A stretch of 64,000 bases of DNA from Peterkaempfera bronchialis (GTDB lineage Bacteria > Actinomycetota > Actinomycetes > Streptomycetales > Streptomycetaceae). Below are positions 17,934-27,048 of the stretch, piece by piece. Where the stretch lies: positions 3,038,001 to 3,102,000 of the forward strand of contig NZ_CP031264.1 of NCBI RefSeq assembly GCF_003258605.2, written 5' to 3'. A program made the translations under genes and the position numbers. The first letter of the stretch is position 1. Each line of letters opens with the position of its first letter. The notes under the pieces were generated by a model. It searched no databases, was not told the origin of the DNA, and was given only the letters and a program-made list of their open reading frames with translations.

Positions 17934-19130
17934 ATGACCGACGCGCTCTCGCCAGCCCCGCAGCCCGGGGCGCTCCCGACTGCGGTGGCCGTGACCACCG
18001 CCGTGACCCCGGCCGCGACGTCCACCGCGACCACCGTCGCGACCACCGCCGGTGAGGTGCTCACCGCGTACCTCACCGCGCAGGCGGCCACCTTTCTGCG
18101 CGCCCTGCCCGTGGTGCGGGGAGCGCCCGGCGGCAGCCCCGGAGCGGCCGGCGGGCAGGCCGCCGGGCAGACCGACGAGCTGCTGCGGACCGTACGGCGG
18201 GTCGGCGGGGCGCTGCACACCTTCGCGGCCATGGTCGAGCCCGGCTGGGCGCGGCAGCTCCGCGACGAGCTGCGCTGGCTGCGGGACCTGCTGACGCAGG
18301 AGCCCTCCTGCAACCGGCGGCTGGCCCGGCTGCTGGCCTCGCTGGACTCGCTCACCGGCACGGCGGCGGCCGACCGGCAGCCGCCGCGGCCCGGCGGGCC
18401 GCAGCCGGGGGCCACCGGGATGCTGGCCGGCCACCCGGGCGCCGCCAAGGCGCGGGCGCTGCTGGAGCGGCAGCTGACGGTGGCCCGCGCCCGCGTCCAC
18501 ACGGCGGCCCTCCAGGAGCTGCGATCCGCCCGGCTGCACGCACTGGCCGACCGGATGGCCCTGCTGACCGGCGAGGTGCCGCTGACGGCGGTCGCCGGGG
18601 GCCCGGCGGACGAGGTGCTGCCGCCGCAGGCGGCGACGGCGCTGCGGTCGCTGGTGGACGCGGTGGAGTCGCTGCCGCTGGTACGTGCCGGGGCGGCCTA
18701 CAACGGGGACGCGCTGCACCGGCTGCGCGCGGCGGAGCGGGCCCTTCCGGACGCCGGCACCGCCGCCGATGCCGACGCCGACACCGCCCTGGGCTCGGAC
18801 GACGCGCCCTGGCTGCTGGTGCGGACGCTGGCCGAGCGGGCTCGCTGCGCGCTGGAGGTGTGCGAACCGCTGCTGGGCGGGCAGGCGCCGGACACGGTGG
18901 TCCGGCTGGCGGCGCTGGGCCGCGTACTGGAGCGCCACCAGGATGCCTGCGACGCGGCCGCCACCGCCGCGACGGCCGCCCGCACCCCGCGGATCACCCC
19001 GGCCACGGCCTATGTGCTGGGGGTGGTCCACGCCGACCAGCGGCTGGAGGTGGAGGCGGCCCGCTACGCCTTCGGCCGCGCCTGGCCGGACGCTGCCGGG
19101 TCGGCGTGGACGCCGTGGCCAAAGGCGTAG
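17934..19130 (+). CDS. CHAD domain protein
   Basis: A 398-residue Ala/Arg/Leu-rich helical protein. The pattern LLRTVRRVGGALHTFAAMVE followed by DELRWLRDLLTQ and, later, ERHQDACDAAATA corresponds to the CHAD domain, a helical bundle with basic residues that binds polyphosphate. It begins 74 bases after ppk on the same strand, a pairing that is repeated across streptomycetes and that supports polyphosphate association. The first 40 residues are low-complexity Thr/Ala. There is no CYTH domain fused to it. Whether it regulates PPK or organises polyphosphate granules is unknown. Confidence 0.85.
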   Translation: MTDALSPAPQPGALPTAVAVTTAVTPAATSTATTVATTAGEVLTAYLTAQAATFLRALPVVRGAPGGSPGAAGGQAAGQTDELLRTVRRVGGALHTFAAMVEPGWARQLRDELRWLRDLLTQEPSCNRRLARLLASLDSLTGTAAADRQPPRPGGPQPGATGMLAGHPGAAKARALLERQLTVARARVHTAALQELRSARLHALADRMALLTGEVPLTAVAGGPADEVLPPQAATALRSLVDAVESLPLVRAGAAYNGDALHRLRAAERALPDAGTAADADADTALGSDDAPWLLVRTLAERARCALEVCEPLLGGQAPDTVVRLAALGRVLERHQDACDAAATAATAARTPRITPATAYVLGVVHADQRLEVEAARYAFGRAWPDAAGSAWTPWPKA

Positions 19131-19192
19131 CGGGCCGCCGCCGCGACCGCGGGCCGGGGAGCGGGCGGCCTGCGGGCGGGAAGGAGGGCCCG

Positions 19193-19645
19193 ATGGAGAC
19201 CGTACGGGCGGCCGGCGCCGTGCTGTGGCTGCCGGCGGTGTCGGGCGATGCCGCGCGGGAGGCGGCCGAGCCACGGTTCTGCTGGTTCGAGCCGCTGGTG
19301 GCGCTGGTCCACCGGCCCAAGTACGACGACTGGTCGCTGCCCAAGGGCAAGCTGGCGCCGGGCGAGGAGGCGAGGGCCGCCGCACTGCGCGAGGTACGCG
19401 AGGAGACCGGGCTGAGCTGTGTGCTGGGCGCCCCGCTGCCGACCCGGCGCTATCCGGTGCAGGGGCGGGTCAAGGAGGTCCGCTACTGGGCCGGGGTGCC
19501 GGTGGGAGGCTCCTTCGCCGCCAACCGGGAGGTCGACCGGCTGGAGTGGCTGCCCGCGTCGGTGGCCCGAGCCCGGCTGACCCACGACCATGACCGGGTG
19601 CTGGTCGACGCGCTGCTGGACGCGGTCTCCCACGACCAGGCGTGA
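19193..19645 (+). CDS. NUDIX hydrolase
   Basis: A 150-residue protein with a complete NUDIX box, GKLAPGEEARAAALREVREE followed by TGL (about residues 46-68), which binds divalent metal for pyrophosphohydrolysis of nucleotides. The start at ATG 19193 has AAGGAGGG 6 bases before it. Mycobacterial MutT1 relatives carry a C-terminal histidine-phosphatase domain; this protein has only the NUDIX part. The residues LPKGKLAPGE resemble the family of (deoxy)nucleoside and diadenosine or inositol polyphosphate hydrolases. Its position 62 bases after the CHAD gene suggests a shared transcript with ppk. The substrate is not predictable. Confidence 0.9.
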   Translation: METVRAAGAVLWLPAVSGDAAREAAEPRFCWFEPLVALVHRPKYDDWSLPKGKLAPGEEARAAALREVREETGLSCVLGAPLPTRRYPVQGRVKEVRYWAGVPVGGSFAANREVDRLEWLPASVARARLTHDHDRVLVDALLDAVSHDQA

Positions 19646-19733
19646 CATGGTACCGACATTCCCTTGACCGGGCCGTGTCCGCCCCGTGAGGAAACCGTTA
19701 CTACCGACCGTGGTCCCCTGGTGTCCCTCCGAG

Positions 19734-19773
19734 GTTCACCACCCGTTCATGTGTGCCCGCCTGACGCTTCACC
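19734..19773 (+). promoter_or_regulatory. PHO box of pstS
   Basis: GTTCACC (19734-19740) and GTTCATG (19745-19751) are 11 bases apart. A third related core, CTTCACC, appears at 19767, exactly three repeat lengths from the first, with a degenerate unit at 19756. This is the streptomycete PhoP-box arrangement, and pstS is the classical PhoP target. The site lies about 100-140 bases before the pstS start. Confidence 0.78.
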
Positions 19774-19873
19774 TGCCCGGCCTAACGTCAGGGTCACCGA
19801 CGCCCGGCACGGTCGTCGCAACACCGTGAAGCCCCAGGTCAGGACAGTCGGGGCTGCCAGAAAGGGACACACA

Positions 19874-21049
19874 GTGAAGCTCCAGCGGAACGGCCGTTCC
19901 AAGGCCCTCGCAATCGGCGCCCTGGCGGTCGTCAGCTCGCTGTCGCTCGCAGCGTGCGGCTCTGACGACAACACCAAGGACGCGGGCGCGAACGCCTCCT
20001 CCTCCGCCTCCTCCCCCGCAGACCCCGCCACCGGCTCCACCACCGACGCCGCCGGCGGCACGACCGACTGCGGCAAGGGCGGCCAGCTGCTCGGTGCCGG
20101 CTCCACCGCTCAGGCCAACGCCATCGAGGTGTGGAAGGCCGCCTTCCAGGCCAAGTGCTCCGGCACCGTGATCAACTACAACGGCAACGGTTCCGGCGCG
20201 GGCATCGCCAACTTCAACCAGGGCAAGGTGGCCTTCGCCGGCTCCGACGCCGCCCTCAAGCCCGAAGAGGTCGACGCCTCCAAGAAGGTCTGCGTCGGCG
20301 GCCAGGGCATCGACCTGCCGATGGTCGGCGGCGCGGTGGCCATCGCGTACAACGTCGACGGTGTCGACAACCTGGTGCTGGACGCCCCCACCCTGGCCAA
20401 GATCTTCGACTCGAAGATCACCAAGTGGAACGACCCGGCGATTGCCAAGCTCAACCCGGGTGCCAAGCTGCCGAGCGCCAACATCCAGGCGTTCCACCGC
20501 TCCGACGACTCCGGCACCACCAAGAACGTCACCGCCTACTTCGCGGCCGCCGCCGGCAAGACCGCCTGGCCCTACGAGCCCGACAAGAAGTGGGCCGGCC
20601 AGGGCGGCCAGGCCGCCACCGGCAGCGCCGGCCTCGCGGGCCAGGTCAAGCAGCAGAAGAACTCGATCACCTATGTCGAGCTCTCCTACGCGCAGAACAA
20701 CAGCCTGAAGACCGCCAAGATCGCCACCGGCGCTGCCGAGCCGGTCGAGGCCACCGCAGCCGCCGCCGCCAAGACCATCGGCCTCGCCACGGTCAAGGGC
20801 ACCGGCAGCGACCTGGCCCTGGGCCTCGACTACGCCACCAAGGCCGACGGCGCCTACCCGCTGGTCCTGGTGACCTACGAGATCGTCTGCGACAAGGGCA
20901 ACAAGGCGGAGACCCTGCCCGGCGTCAAGGCCTTCCTCGACTACACCATCAGCGACGAGGCGCAGCAGGCCATCGCCGACAAGGGCTATGTGCCGCTGCC
21001 CGCCGAGGTCGCCGCCAAGGTGAAGGCCGTCATCCCGACCCTCGCCTGA
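19874..21049 (+). CDS. pstS: PstS, phosphate-binding lipoprotein
   Basis: A 391-residue substrate-binding protein starting at GTG 19874 behind AAAGGGA. It has a lipoprotein signal with lipobox SLAAC (Cys about residue 26), then a Ser/Ala/Asp-rich linker. Phosphate-binding loops are clear: LLGAGSTAQANAI, YNGNGSGAGIANFNQG, FAGSDAALK and HRSDDSGTTKNVTAYF. It captures inorganic phosphate outside the membrane and delivers it to PstCA. It leads the pst operon; a strong hairpin after it probably makes its mRNA more abundant than that of pstCAB. Confidence 0.97.
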   Translation: MKLQRNGRSKALAIGALAVVSSLSLAACGSDDNTKDAGANASSSASSPADPATGSTTDAAGGTTDCGKGGQLLGAGSTAQANAIEVWKAAFQAKCSGTVINYNGNGSGAGIANFNQGKVAFAGSDAALKPEEVDASKKVCVGGQGIDLPMVGGAVAIAYNVDGVDNLVLDAPTLAKIFDSKITKWNDPAIAKLNPGAKLPSANIQAFHRSDDSGTTKNVTAYFAAAAGKTAWPYEPDKKWAGQGGQAATGSAGLAGQVKQQKNSITYVELSYAQNNSLKTAKIATGAAEPVEATAAAAAKTIGLATVKGTGSDLALGLDYATKADGAYPLVLVTYEIVCDKGNKAETLPGVKAFLDYTISDEAQQAIADKGYVPLPAEVAAKVKAVIPTLA

Positions 21050-21072
21050 CGGGCCGAGTCCGACCCTGGCAC

Positions 21073-21110
21073 GTGCGGTCGGCCCCGAAGGGGGGCGGGG
21101 CCGGCCGCAC
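21073..21110 (+). terminator. Attenuating hairpin between pstS and pstC
   Basis: A 14-bp stem (21073-21086 with 21097-21110, one G-T pair) around a 10-base loop, 24 bases after the pstS stop. As pstCAB follows on the same strand, it likely acts as a partial terminator or mRNA-stabilising hairpin that raises pstS output relative to the membrane components. Confidence 0.65.
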
Positions 21111-21210
21111 GCCGTCCCGCCCCCCTCCCGCCGCCGCAACCGACAGTCCGGTGCACCGCCGCAAGGCGTGGATCCCCGCGCGGGTCCGCGCCCACAGACC
21201 GGAGACGACC

Positions 21211-22269
21211 ATGGACACACCCTCGCCGACCGTCCCACAGGACCGGGACGACCCCGACGGCACCGCCCCCGACCCCCTCCCCGCCGCGTCGCCCGCCCCG
21301 TCCCGGGGCCAGAACCGGCTCCGAGCCCGAGCCCGGGCCCGCATCGGCGACACGCTCTTCCTCGCCGCCTCCCGAGGCTCCGGCATCCTGCTGCTGGTGA
21401 TCATGGCCGCCATCGCGGTCTTCCTCGGCTGGCAGGCCGCCAAGGCGCTCGGCGCCAACCAGGGCAACTTCTTCACCACCTTCGAGTGGAACCCCGACGG
21501 CACCCCGCCGGTCTTCGGCATCGCCGTGCTGCTCTTCGGCACCGTCGTCAGCTCGGTCATCGCGATGGCCATCGCCGTACCGGTCGCCATCGGCATCGCG
21601 CTCTTCATCTCGCACTACGCGCCGCGCCGGCTGGCCCAGCCGATCGCCTACCTGGTCGACCTGCTCGCCGCCGTGCCCAGCATCGTCTACGGCCTCTGGG
21701 GCGCCCTCTTCCTGGTGCCGCACCTGGACGGCCTCACCGCCTGGATGAACGACTACCTCGGCTGGACGCACCTCCTCGGGCAGAGCGACGGCGTGGCCGG
21801 CAGCGCCCCGCGCAACCTCTTCACCGTCGGCGTCCTGCTGGCCATCATGATCCTGCCGATCATCACCGCGGTCAGCCGCGAGGTCTTCAAGCAGGCCCCC
21901 CGGATGCACGAGGAGGCCGCGCTGGCCCTCGGCGCCACCCGCTGGGAGATGATCCGCACCGCCGTCCTGCCGTTCGGCCGCCCCGGTGTGATCAGCGCCT
22001 CCATGCTGGGCCTGGGCCGCGCGCTCGGCGAGACCATGGCGGTCGCCACCGTGCTCTCCCCCTCGGAGAAGCTCGACCTGCACATCCTGGACCCCGGCGG
22101 CGGCACCTTCGCCCAGAACATCGCCGCCAAGTTCGGCGAGGCATTCGACAACGGCCGCAGCGCCCTGATCGCCTCCGGCCTGATGCTGTTTGTGATCACC
22201 CTGCTGGTCAACGCCGCCGCTCGCATGATCATCGCGCGGCGCAAGGAGTTCTCGGGGGCCAACGCATGA
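21211..22269 (+). CDS. pstC: PstC, phosphate ABC transporter permease
   Basis: A 352-residue inner-membrane protein with a hydrophilic Pro-rich N-terminus and six predicted membrane helices (GSGILLLVIMAAIAVFLGW is the first). The cytoplasmic EAA-type loop that contacts PstB reads HEEAALALGATRWEMIRTAV. It starts at ATG 21211 and its stop overlaps the pstA start in ATGA, indicating translational coupling. It forms the transmembrane channel with PstA. Confidence 0.96.
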   Translation: MDTPSPTVPQDRDDPDGTAPDPLPAASPAPSRGQNRLRARARARIGDTLFLAASRGSGILLLVIMAAIAVFLGWQAAKALGANQGNFFTTFEWNPDGTPPVFGIAVLLFGTVVSSVIAMAIAVPVAIGIALFISHYAPRRLAQPIAYLVDLLAAVPSIVYGLWGALFLVPHLDGLTAWMNDYLGWTHLLGQSDGVAGSAPRNLFTVGVLLAIMILPIITAVSREVFKQAPRMHEEAALALGATRWEMIRTAVLPFGRPGVISASMLGLGRALGETMAVATVLSPSEKLDLHILDPGGGTFAQNIAAKFGEAFDNGRSALIASGLMLFVITLLVNAAARMIIARRKEFSGANA

Positions 22270-23339
22270 GCACCGACGCCACCCGCCCCGCCACCACCCC
22301 GCTGACCAGCCAGAGCCTCACCGGCGGCCGACTGCCCGGCTGGGCCCCCGCCGCCACCGCCGTCACCGCGGTCGCCCTCGGCTGCGCCATCGGCGCCGGC
22401 GCCGGGCTCTCCAGCCGCATCCAGTGGGGCCTGATCGCCGCCCTGCTCTTCGTGGCCGGCTCCTACGCCCTGGCCGCCAAGGTCGAGGGCACCCGCCAGG
22501 CCAAGGACCGGCTGGCCACCAGCCTGGTCTGGGTCTGCTTCGTGCTCGCCGTGATCCCGCTGGTCTCGCTGACCGCGTACACGATCCGGAAGGGCGCCGG
22601 GGTGGTCGATGCGACCTTCCTCACCCACTCCATGAACGGCGTGATCAGCTCCGAGCCCGGCGGCGGCATCTACCACGCCATCCTGGGCACCCTGGAGCAG
22701 GTCGGGCTGGCCACCCTGATCGCCGCCCCGATCGGCCTGCTCACCGCCGTCTACCTGGTGGAGTACGGCCGCGGCCGGCTCGCCAAGGCCGTCACCTTCT
22801 TCGTGGACGTGATGACCGGCGTGCCCTCGATCGTGGCCGGCCTCTTTGTCCTCTCCTTCTGGATCATCATCCTGGGCTTCAGCTTCTCCGGCTTCGCCGG
22901 CAGCATGGCGCTCTCGATCCTGATGATGCCGGTGGTCGTCCGCTCCACCGAGGAGATGCTCAAGCTCGTCCCCGGCGAGCTGCGCGAAGCCTCCTATGCA
23001 CTGGGCGTCCCCAAGTGGAAGACCATCGTGCGGATCGTCATCCCCACCGCGATCGGCGGCATCACCACCGGCATCATGCTGGCCGTCGCCCGGATCACCG
23101 GCGAGACCGCCCCCGTCCTGCTGCTCTGCTTCACCACGGACGTGATCAACACCAATCCGTTCCAGGACGCGCAGGAGTCGCTGCCGCTCTACATCTGGCA
23201 CCAGTACTCGCTGGGCAACGACCAGACCTACGCCCGCGCCTGGGGCGCCGCGCTGGTCCTGATCGCCATCGTGATGGGCCTGAACCTGATCGCGCGGGGC
23301 ATCGCGCGGTGGCGTTCGCCCTCCCAGCGGGCGCACTGA
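22266..23339 (+). CDS. pstA: PstA, phosphate ABC transporter permease
   Basis: A 357-residue permease. Two extra hydrophobic segments in the first 80 residues ([38 protein letters not shown]) precede the usual six helices. The EAA loop is [20 protein letters not shown]. It overlaps pstC by four bases. With PstC it makes the phosphate channel driven by PstB. Confidence 0.96.
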   Translation: MSTDATRPATTPLTSQSLTGGRLPGWAPAATAVTAVALGCAIGAGAGLSSRIQWGLIAALLFVAGSYALAAKVEGTRQAKDRLATSLVWVCFVLAVIPLVSLTAYTIRKGAGVVDATFLTHSMNGVISSEPGGGIYHAILGTLEQVGLATLIAAPIGLLTAVYLVEYGRGRLAKAVTFFVDVMTGVPSIVAGLFVLSFWIIILGFSFSGFAGSMALSILMMPVVVRSTEEMLKLVPGELREASYALGVPKWKTIVRIVIPTAIGGITTGIMLAVARITGETAPVLLLCFTTDVINTNPFQDAQESLPLYIWHQYSLGNDQTYARAWGAALVLIAIVMGLNLIARGIARWRSPSQRAH

Positions 23340-23373
23340 GACCCCTGACGACGAGGAACGAGGAAGAACCACC

Positions 23374-24150
23374 ATGGCCAAGCGCATCGACGTCAGCGGA
23401 CTGTCCGCCTACTACGGATCCTTCAAGGGCATCGAGGACATCTCGATGACCATCGAGCCCCGCTCGGTGACGGCCTTCATCGGCCCCTCCGGCTGCGGCA
23501 AGTCCACCTTCCTGCGCACCCTCAACCGGATGCACGAGGTGACCCCCGGCGCCCGTGTCGAGGGCAAGGTGCTGCTGGACGACGAGAACCTCTACGACCC
23601 CGGGGTAGACCCGGTCGCCGTACGCCGCACCGTCGGCATGGTCTTCCAGCGGCCCAACCCGTTCCCCACCATGTCCATCTACGACAATGTGGTGGCCGGC
23701 CTCCGGCTCGCCGGGGTGCGCCGCAAGTCGCTGCTGGACGAGGTGGTGGAGAGGTCCCTCAAGGGCGCCAACCTCTGGAACGAGGTCAAGGACCGGCTGA
23801 ACCGGCCCGGCGCCGGCCTCTCCGGCGGCCAGCAGCAGCGGCTCTGCATCGCCCGCGCCATCGCGGTCGAGCCGCAGGTGCTGCTGATGGACGAGCCCTG
23901 CTCCGCCCTGGACCCGATCTCCACCCTTGCCGTCGAGGACCTGATCGGCGAGCTGAAGTCGCAGTTCACCATCGTGATCGTGACCCACAATATGCAGCAG
24001 GCGGCCCGGGTCAGCGACCGCACCGCCTTCTTCAACCTGGCCGGCGTCGGCCGGCCCGGCCGACTGGTCGAGATCGACGACACCCAGCGGATCTTCTCCA
24101 ACCCGTCGGTCCAGGCCACCGAGGACTACATCTCCGGCCGCTTCGGCTGA
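23374..24150 (+). CDS. pstB: PstB, phosphate ABC transporter ATPase
   Basis: A 258-residue ABC ATPase with Walker [11 protein letters not shown]-loop [16 protein letters not shown], signature LSGGQQQR, Walker B VLLMDEP and the switch His in [13 protein letters not shown]. The combination RPNPFP and the C-terminal [11 protein letters not shown] identifies PstB. It begins 34 bases after pstA and ends the operon before a convergent terminator. Confidence 0.97.
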   Translation: MAKRIDVSGLSAYYGSFKGIEDISMTIEPRSVTAFIGPSGCGKSTFLRTLNRMHEVTPGARVEGKVLLDDENLYDPGVDPVAVRRTVGMVFQRPNPFPTMSIYDNVVAGLRLAGVRRKSLLDEVVERSLKGANLWNEVKDRLNRPGAGLSGGQQQRLCIARAIAVEPQVLLMDEPCSALDPISTLAVEDLIGELKSQFTIVIVTHNMQQAARVSDRTAFFNLAGVGRPGRLVEIDDTQRIFSNPSVQATEDYISGRFG

Positions 24151-24222
24151 CGCCCGGTCCCTCGGCGACCCGCAAGCTGTCCTGCGGTGCTGCATGGCGG
24201 TGCCACCGCAGGACATGGAAAA

Positions 24223-24251
24223 GGGCCCGCTCCCTCTGGGGGGCGGGCCCT
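24223..24251. terminator. Convergent terminator between pstB and pit
   Basis: AGGGCCCGC (24223-24231) pairs with GCGGGCCCT (24243-24251). It is preceded by AA and followed by CTCTCC, so it can work in both directions. A second small stem, CTGCGGTG/CACCGCAG (about 24183-24212), lies just upstream. Confidence 0.7.
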
Positions 24252-24288
24252 CTCCGCTTCTCCGACTCTCCGCTTCTCCGACTCTCCG
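24251..24288. repeat. 16-bp tandem repeat in the pstB-pit gap
   Basis: TCTCCGCTTCTCCGAC is present twice in direct succession (24251-24266, 24267-24282) followed by a partial TCTCCG. It lies between convergent genes and appears neutral. Confidence 0.6.
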
Positions 24289-24321
24289 GCTCGCCGTACT
24301 GCGGCGAGCGGCCTGCGACGG

Positions 24322-25326
24322 TCAGTGGACCGCCAGCACGATGGCATGGGTGATCCAAAAGACCACCGCCGCGACAAGCGCCGCGGCGGGCATGGTGATG
24401 AACCAGCCCATCACGATGTTCTTCGCCACCCCCCAGCGCACCGCCCGCACCCGCTTGGTGGCCCCCACACCCATGATCGCCGAGGTGATCACATGGGTGG
24501 TCGAGACCGGCGCGCTGAAGACATAGGACGTGGTGTAGAGGATGCCGGCCGCAGTGGTCTCGGCGGCGAAGCCCTGCGGCGGATCCAGCTCGATGATCTT
24601 GCGGCCGAGGGTCCGCATGATGCGCCAGCCGCCCGCGTACGTCCCCAGCGAGAGCATCAGCGCACAGGAGATCTTCACCCAGACCGGGATGCCGTTGCCG
24701 TCCTGCGTCCCGGAGATGGTCAGCGCCAGCACCACCACACCCATGGTCTTCTGCGCGTCCTGGAGTCCATGGCCCAGCGCCATGGCCGCCGCAGAACCGG
24801 TCTGCGCGATCCGGAAGCCGCGCTTGGCCTTGTGCGGGTTGACCCGCCGGAAGAGCCAGAGGATCAGCAGCATCATCAGATAGCCGCAGACCAGGCCGAC
24901 CACCGGGGAGAGGAACATCGGGATGATGATCTTCTCGACCACCCCGCTCCAGATCACATCGGTCCCCCCGGCCAGCGCAGCCCCCACCATGCCGCCGAAG
25001 AGGGCATGCGAGGAGGAGGACGGCAGACCGAAGTACCAGGTGGCCAGGTTCCAGGCGATGGCGCCCACCAGGGAGGCGAAGAGGATGGTCATGCCCTGGC
25101 TGCCGTGCGGCGTCTCGATGATCCCCTTGCTCACCGTCTCGGCCACCCCCTGGCCGAGGAAGGCACCCGCCAGGTTCATCACGGCGGCCATGGCCAGCGC
25201 GGCCCGGGGGGTGAGCGCCCGGGTGGAGACCGAGGTGGCGATGGCATTGGCGGAGTCGTGGAACCCGTTGGTGTACGTGAAGAAGAACGCGACGCCGACA
25301 ACGACGACGAGTGCGGCGGTGTCCAC
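24322..25326 (-). CDS. pit: Low-affinity inorganic phosphate transporter (Pit/PiT family)
   Basis: A 334-residue polytopic membrane protein starting GTG 25326. The duplicated PiT signature is present: FTYTNGFHDSANAIATSVST near the N-terminus and AAGILYTTSYVFSAPVSTTH in the second half. About ten hydrophobic segments. PiT proteins co-transport metal-phosphate with a cation. Its start is five bases after the stop of the DUF47 gene, so they are one operon, transcribed towards pstB. This gives the cell a low-affinity system next to the high-affinity PstSCAB system. Confidence 0.95.
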   Translation of the reverse strand: MDTAALVVVVGVAFFFTYTNGFHDSANAIATSVSTRALTPRAALAMAAVMNLAGAFLGQGVAETVSKGIIETPHGSQGMTILFASLVGAIAWNLATWYFGLPSSSSHALFGGMVGAALAGGTDVIWSGVVEKIIIPMFLSPVVGLVCGYLMMLLILWLFRRVNPHKAKRGFRIAQTGSAAAMALGHGLQDAQKTMGVVVLALTISGTQDGNGIPVWVKISCALMLSLGTYAGGWRIMRTLGRKIIELDPPQGFAAETTAAGILYTTSYVFSAPVSTTHVITSAIMGVGATKRVRAVRWGVAKNIVMGWFITMPAAALVAAVVFWITHAIVLAVH

Positions 25327-25331
25327 CGTGT

Positions 25332-25952
25332 TCAGGACTCCTTGACGGCGATGGTCTCGACCGTGTTCGCCACATGTTCGAAAGCGTCGGCCGCCTCTTC
25401 CAGGACATCCACGATCTGCTTCAGCTTCAGCACCTCTATGGCCTCGTACTGTCCACTGAAGAGGTGGGCGAGCAGCTTGCGGTGGATCTGGTCCGCCTGG
25501 TTCTCCAGCCGGTTGATCTCGATCCAGTACTCGGTGAGATTGGCCATGGTCCGCAGGTTGGGCATCGCCTCGGCGGTGAGCTCGGCGGCCCGGGCCAGCA
25601 CCTCGATCTGCTGCTCGATGCCCTGCGGAAGCTGCTGGATGTCATAGAGGACGACCAGGTCGACGGCCTCCTCCATGAAGTCCATGATGTCGTCCAGCGA
25701 GGACGCGAGGGAGTAGATGTCCTCGCGGTCGAAGGGCGTGATGAACGACGAGTTCAGCTGGTGGAAGATCGCGTGGGTGCTGTCGTCACCCGCGTGCTCG
25801 GCGGCGCGCATGCGCTCGGCGATCTCCGAGCGGGCTGCGACGTCGGAGCCGAGCAGTTCGAGCAGGAGCTTGGAGCCGGTCACGAGGTTCTCCGCGGCGG
25901 CGGCGAACATATCGTAGAAGCTCGTCTCCCGTGGGGTCAGACGAAAGCGCAC
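25332..25952 (-). CDS. DUF47 (PhoU-like) partner of Pit
   Basis: A 206-residue helical protein. GTG 25952 has GGAGA 6 bases upstream, and the product begins MRFRLTPRETSFYDMFAAAA, the typical DUF47 opening. Acidic E-A-D motifs such as EHAGDDSTHAIFHQLNSSFI and DREDIYSLASSLDDIMDFME mark the PhoU-like metal-binding helices. DUF47 proteins are generally encoded upstream of pit and are thought to gate or regulate it. Longer in-frame starts upstream would extend into the promoter region and were rejected. Confidence 0.93.
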   Translation of the reverse strand: MRFRLTPRETSFYDMFAAAAENLVTGSKLLLELLGSDVAARSEIAERMRAAEHAGDDSTHAIFHQLNSSFITPFDREDIYSLASSLDDIMDFMEEAVDLVVLYDIQQLPQGIEQQIEVLARAAELTAEAMPNLRTMANLTEYWIEINRLENQADQIHRKLLAHLFSGQYEAIEVLKLKQIVDVLEEAADAFEHVANTVETIAVKES

Positions 25953-26116
25953 AGAAATCTCCGGTGTGCAGGGTGCGGACTTGTCGATGCTAGGCGCTGG
26001 GGGCGCGGGACGCGCAAACCGGGGTGGCCGCACCCCTCCGGTGCACCCGATTGTGTTCCCGGTGCGCGACGGGGGACACGCGCCCCTCAGTGTGCCGGAC
26101 GGCCCACCGGAATGCG

Positions 26117-26131
26117 CCCCTCATGCAGGGG
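26117..26131 (+). promoter_or_regulatory. Possible CsoR operator
   Basis: An inverted repeat with G/C tracts, CCCCT-CATGC-AGGGG, lies about 73 bases before the CsoR-like gene. CsoR-type repressors bind sites made of inverted G-tracts and often control themselves, but the spacing here was judged by eye and the site is short. Confidence 0.3.
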
Positions 26132-26203
26132 TGGATACCGTCGCGTGACCTGCTGTCCCGTACCGCGCCTCTACCCTGGGAAGACCGAGAGGAGGGCGGC
26201 CGC

Positions 26204-26527
26204 ATGACCGCTGTGGAGGAACTTCCGGAGTCGGCCGGGCACGGAGTGCACGGCTACAGCAAACGGAAGGACGAGCACCTGAAGAGGCTGCGCCGGATCG
26301 AGGGCCAGGTCCGCGGCCTCCAGAGGATGGTCGAGCAGGACGTCTACTGCATCGACATCCTCACCCAGGTCTCGGCGGGCACCAAGGCCCTCCAGGCTTT
26401 CGCACTGAGCCTGCTGGAGGAGCATCTGAAGCACTGCGTGGCCGCCGCCGTGGAGCAGGGCGGCCCGGAGGCGGACGCCAAGGTCGCGGAGGCCACCGCC
26501 GCCATCGCACGGCTGCTGCGCACCTGA
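26204..26527 (+). CDS. csoR: CsoR-family metal-sensing repressor
   Basis: A 107-residue helical repressor. It keeps the Cu(I)-site pattern of CsoR: Cys49 (DVYCIDILTQ), His74 and Cys78 (EEHLKHC), with the basic face HLKRLRRIEGQVRGLQRMVE. Spacing His-x3-Cys and the preceding Y-C fit copper sensing rather than the nickel or formaldehyde branches, but a persulfide-sensing CstR role cannot be excluded. ATG 26204 has GAGGAGGG upstream. It is divergent from the DUF47-pit operon and no copper ATPase is next to it. Symbol by family resemblance. Confidence 0.85.
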   Translation: MTAVEELPESAGHGVHGYSKRKDEHLKRLRRIEGQVRGLQRMVEQDVYCIDILTQVSAGTKALQAFALSLLEEHLKHCVAAAVEQGGPEADAKVAEATAAIARLLRT

Positions 26528-26561
26528 CCGCCGCCTCGGCCGCCCGCGCCCGCTCCGGGCC

Positions 26562-26756
26562 CTACCGGTTGCGCGGCATGGGCACCCGGGGCGCGTCGTC
26601 CTCACCCGGGCGGTCCACCTTGAGCACCTCGTCGATCAGGGCCGGTGCCAGCCGGTCCTCCCCGCTGGACGAGGCCGCGATCATCAGGTCGCCGCACATC
26701 TCGATCTCGTCGAGGGCCACGTGGTCATGGACACCCGCACCGCGCGGAGACGCCAC
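26562..26756 (-). CDS. Small conserved hypothetical protein
   Basis: A 64-residue acidic protein. The start was set at GTG 26756 because GGAGG lies 8 bases upstream; two GTG codons three and two codons earlier overlap that site. The segment IEMCGDLMIAASSSGEDRLA and the ending PMPRNR look like a real, conserved streptomycete protein rather than a chance frame, but I know no function. It converges on the csoR gene, with 34 bases between the stops. Confidence 0.55.
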   Translation of the reverse strand: MASPRGAGVHDHVALDEIEMCGDLMIAASSSGEDRLAPALIDEVLKVDRPGEDDAPRVPMPRNR

Positions 26757-27048
26757 GCACACCACCTCCTCGTCGTCGAGCCCTCATGCCGTTGCCACTG
26801 CCGGTACCGGTGGTGCGAAGGACCGCCGCGCGCCGCACGGCAGGCGCGGCCCGCCCCTACCAGAGTAGGGAGCGCACGCCCGCTCCACATGGCACGGACG
26901 GGCCATTTGCACCCCACCCGAAGGGCCCTCCCTCCATGGACCCTGCCCCGCAGAGAGCCCCGGACGGACGACCCTGGACGGACGACCCTGGACGGACCGA
27001 GCCCCGGCCCGCCGTCCGGACCGGGGCTCGGCAGACGACCCGTACAGA

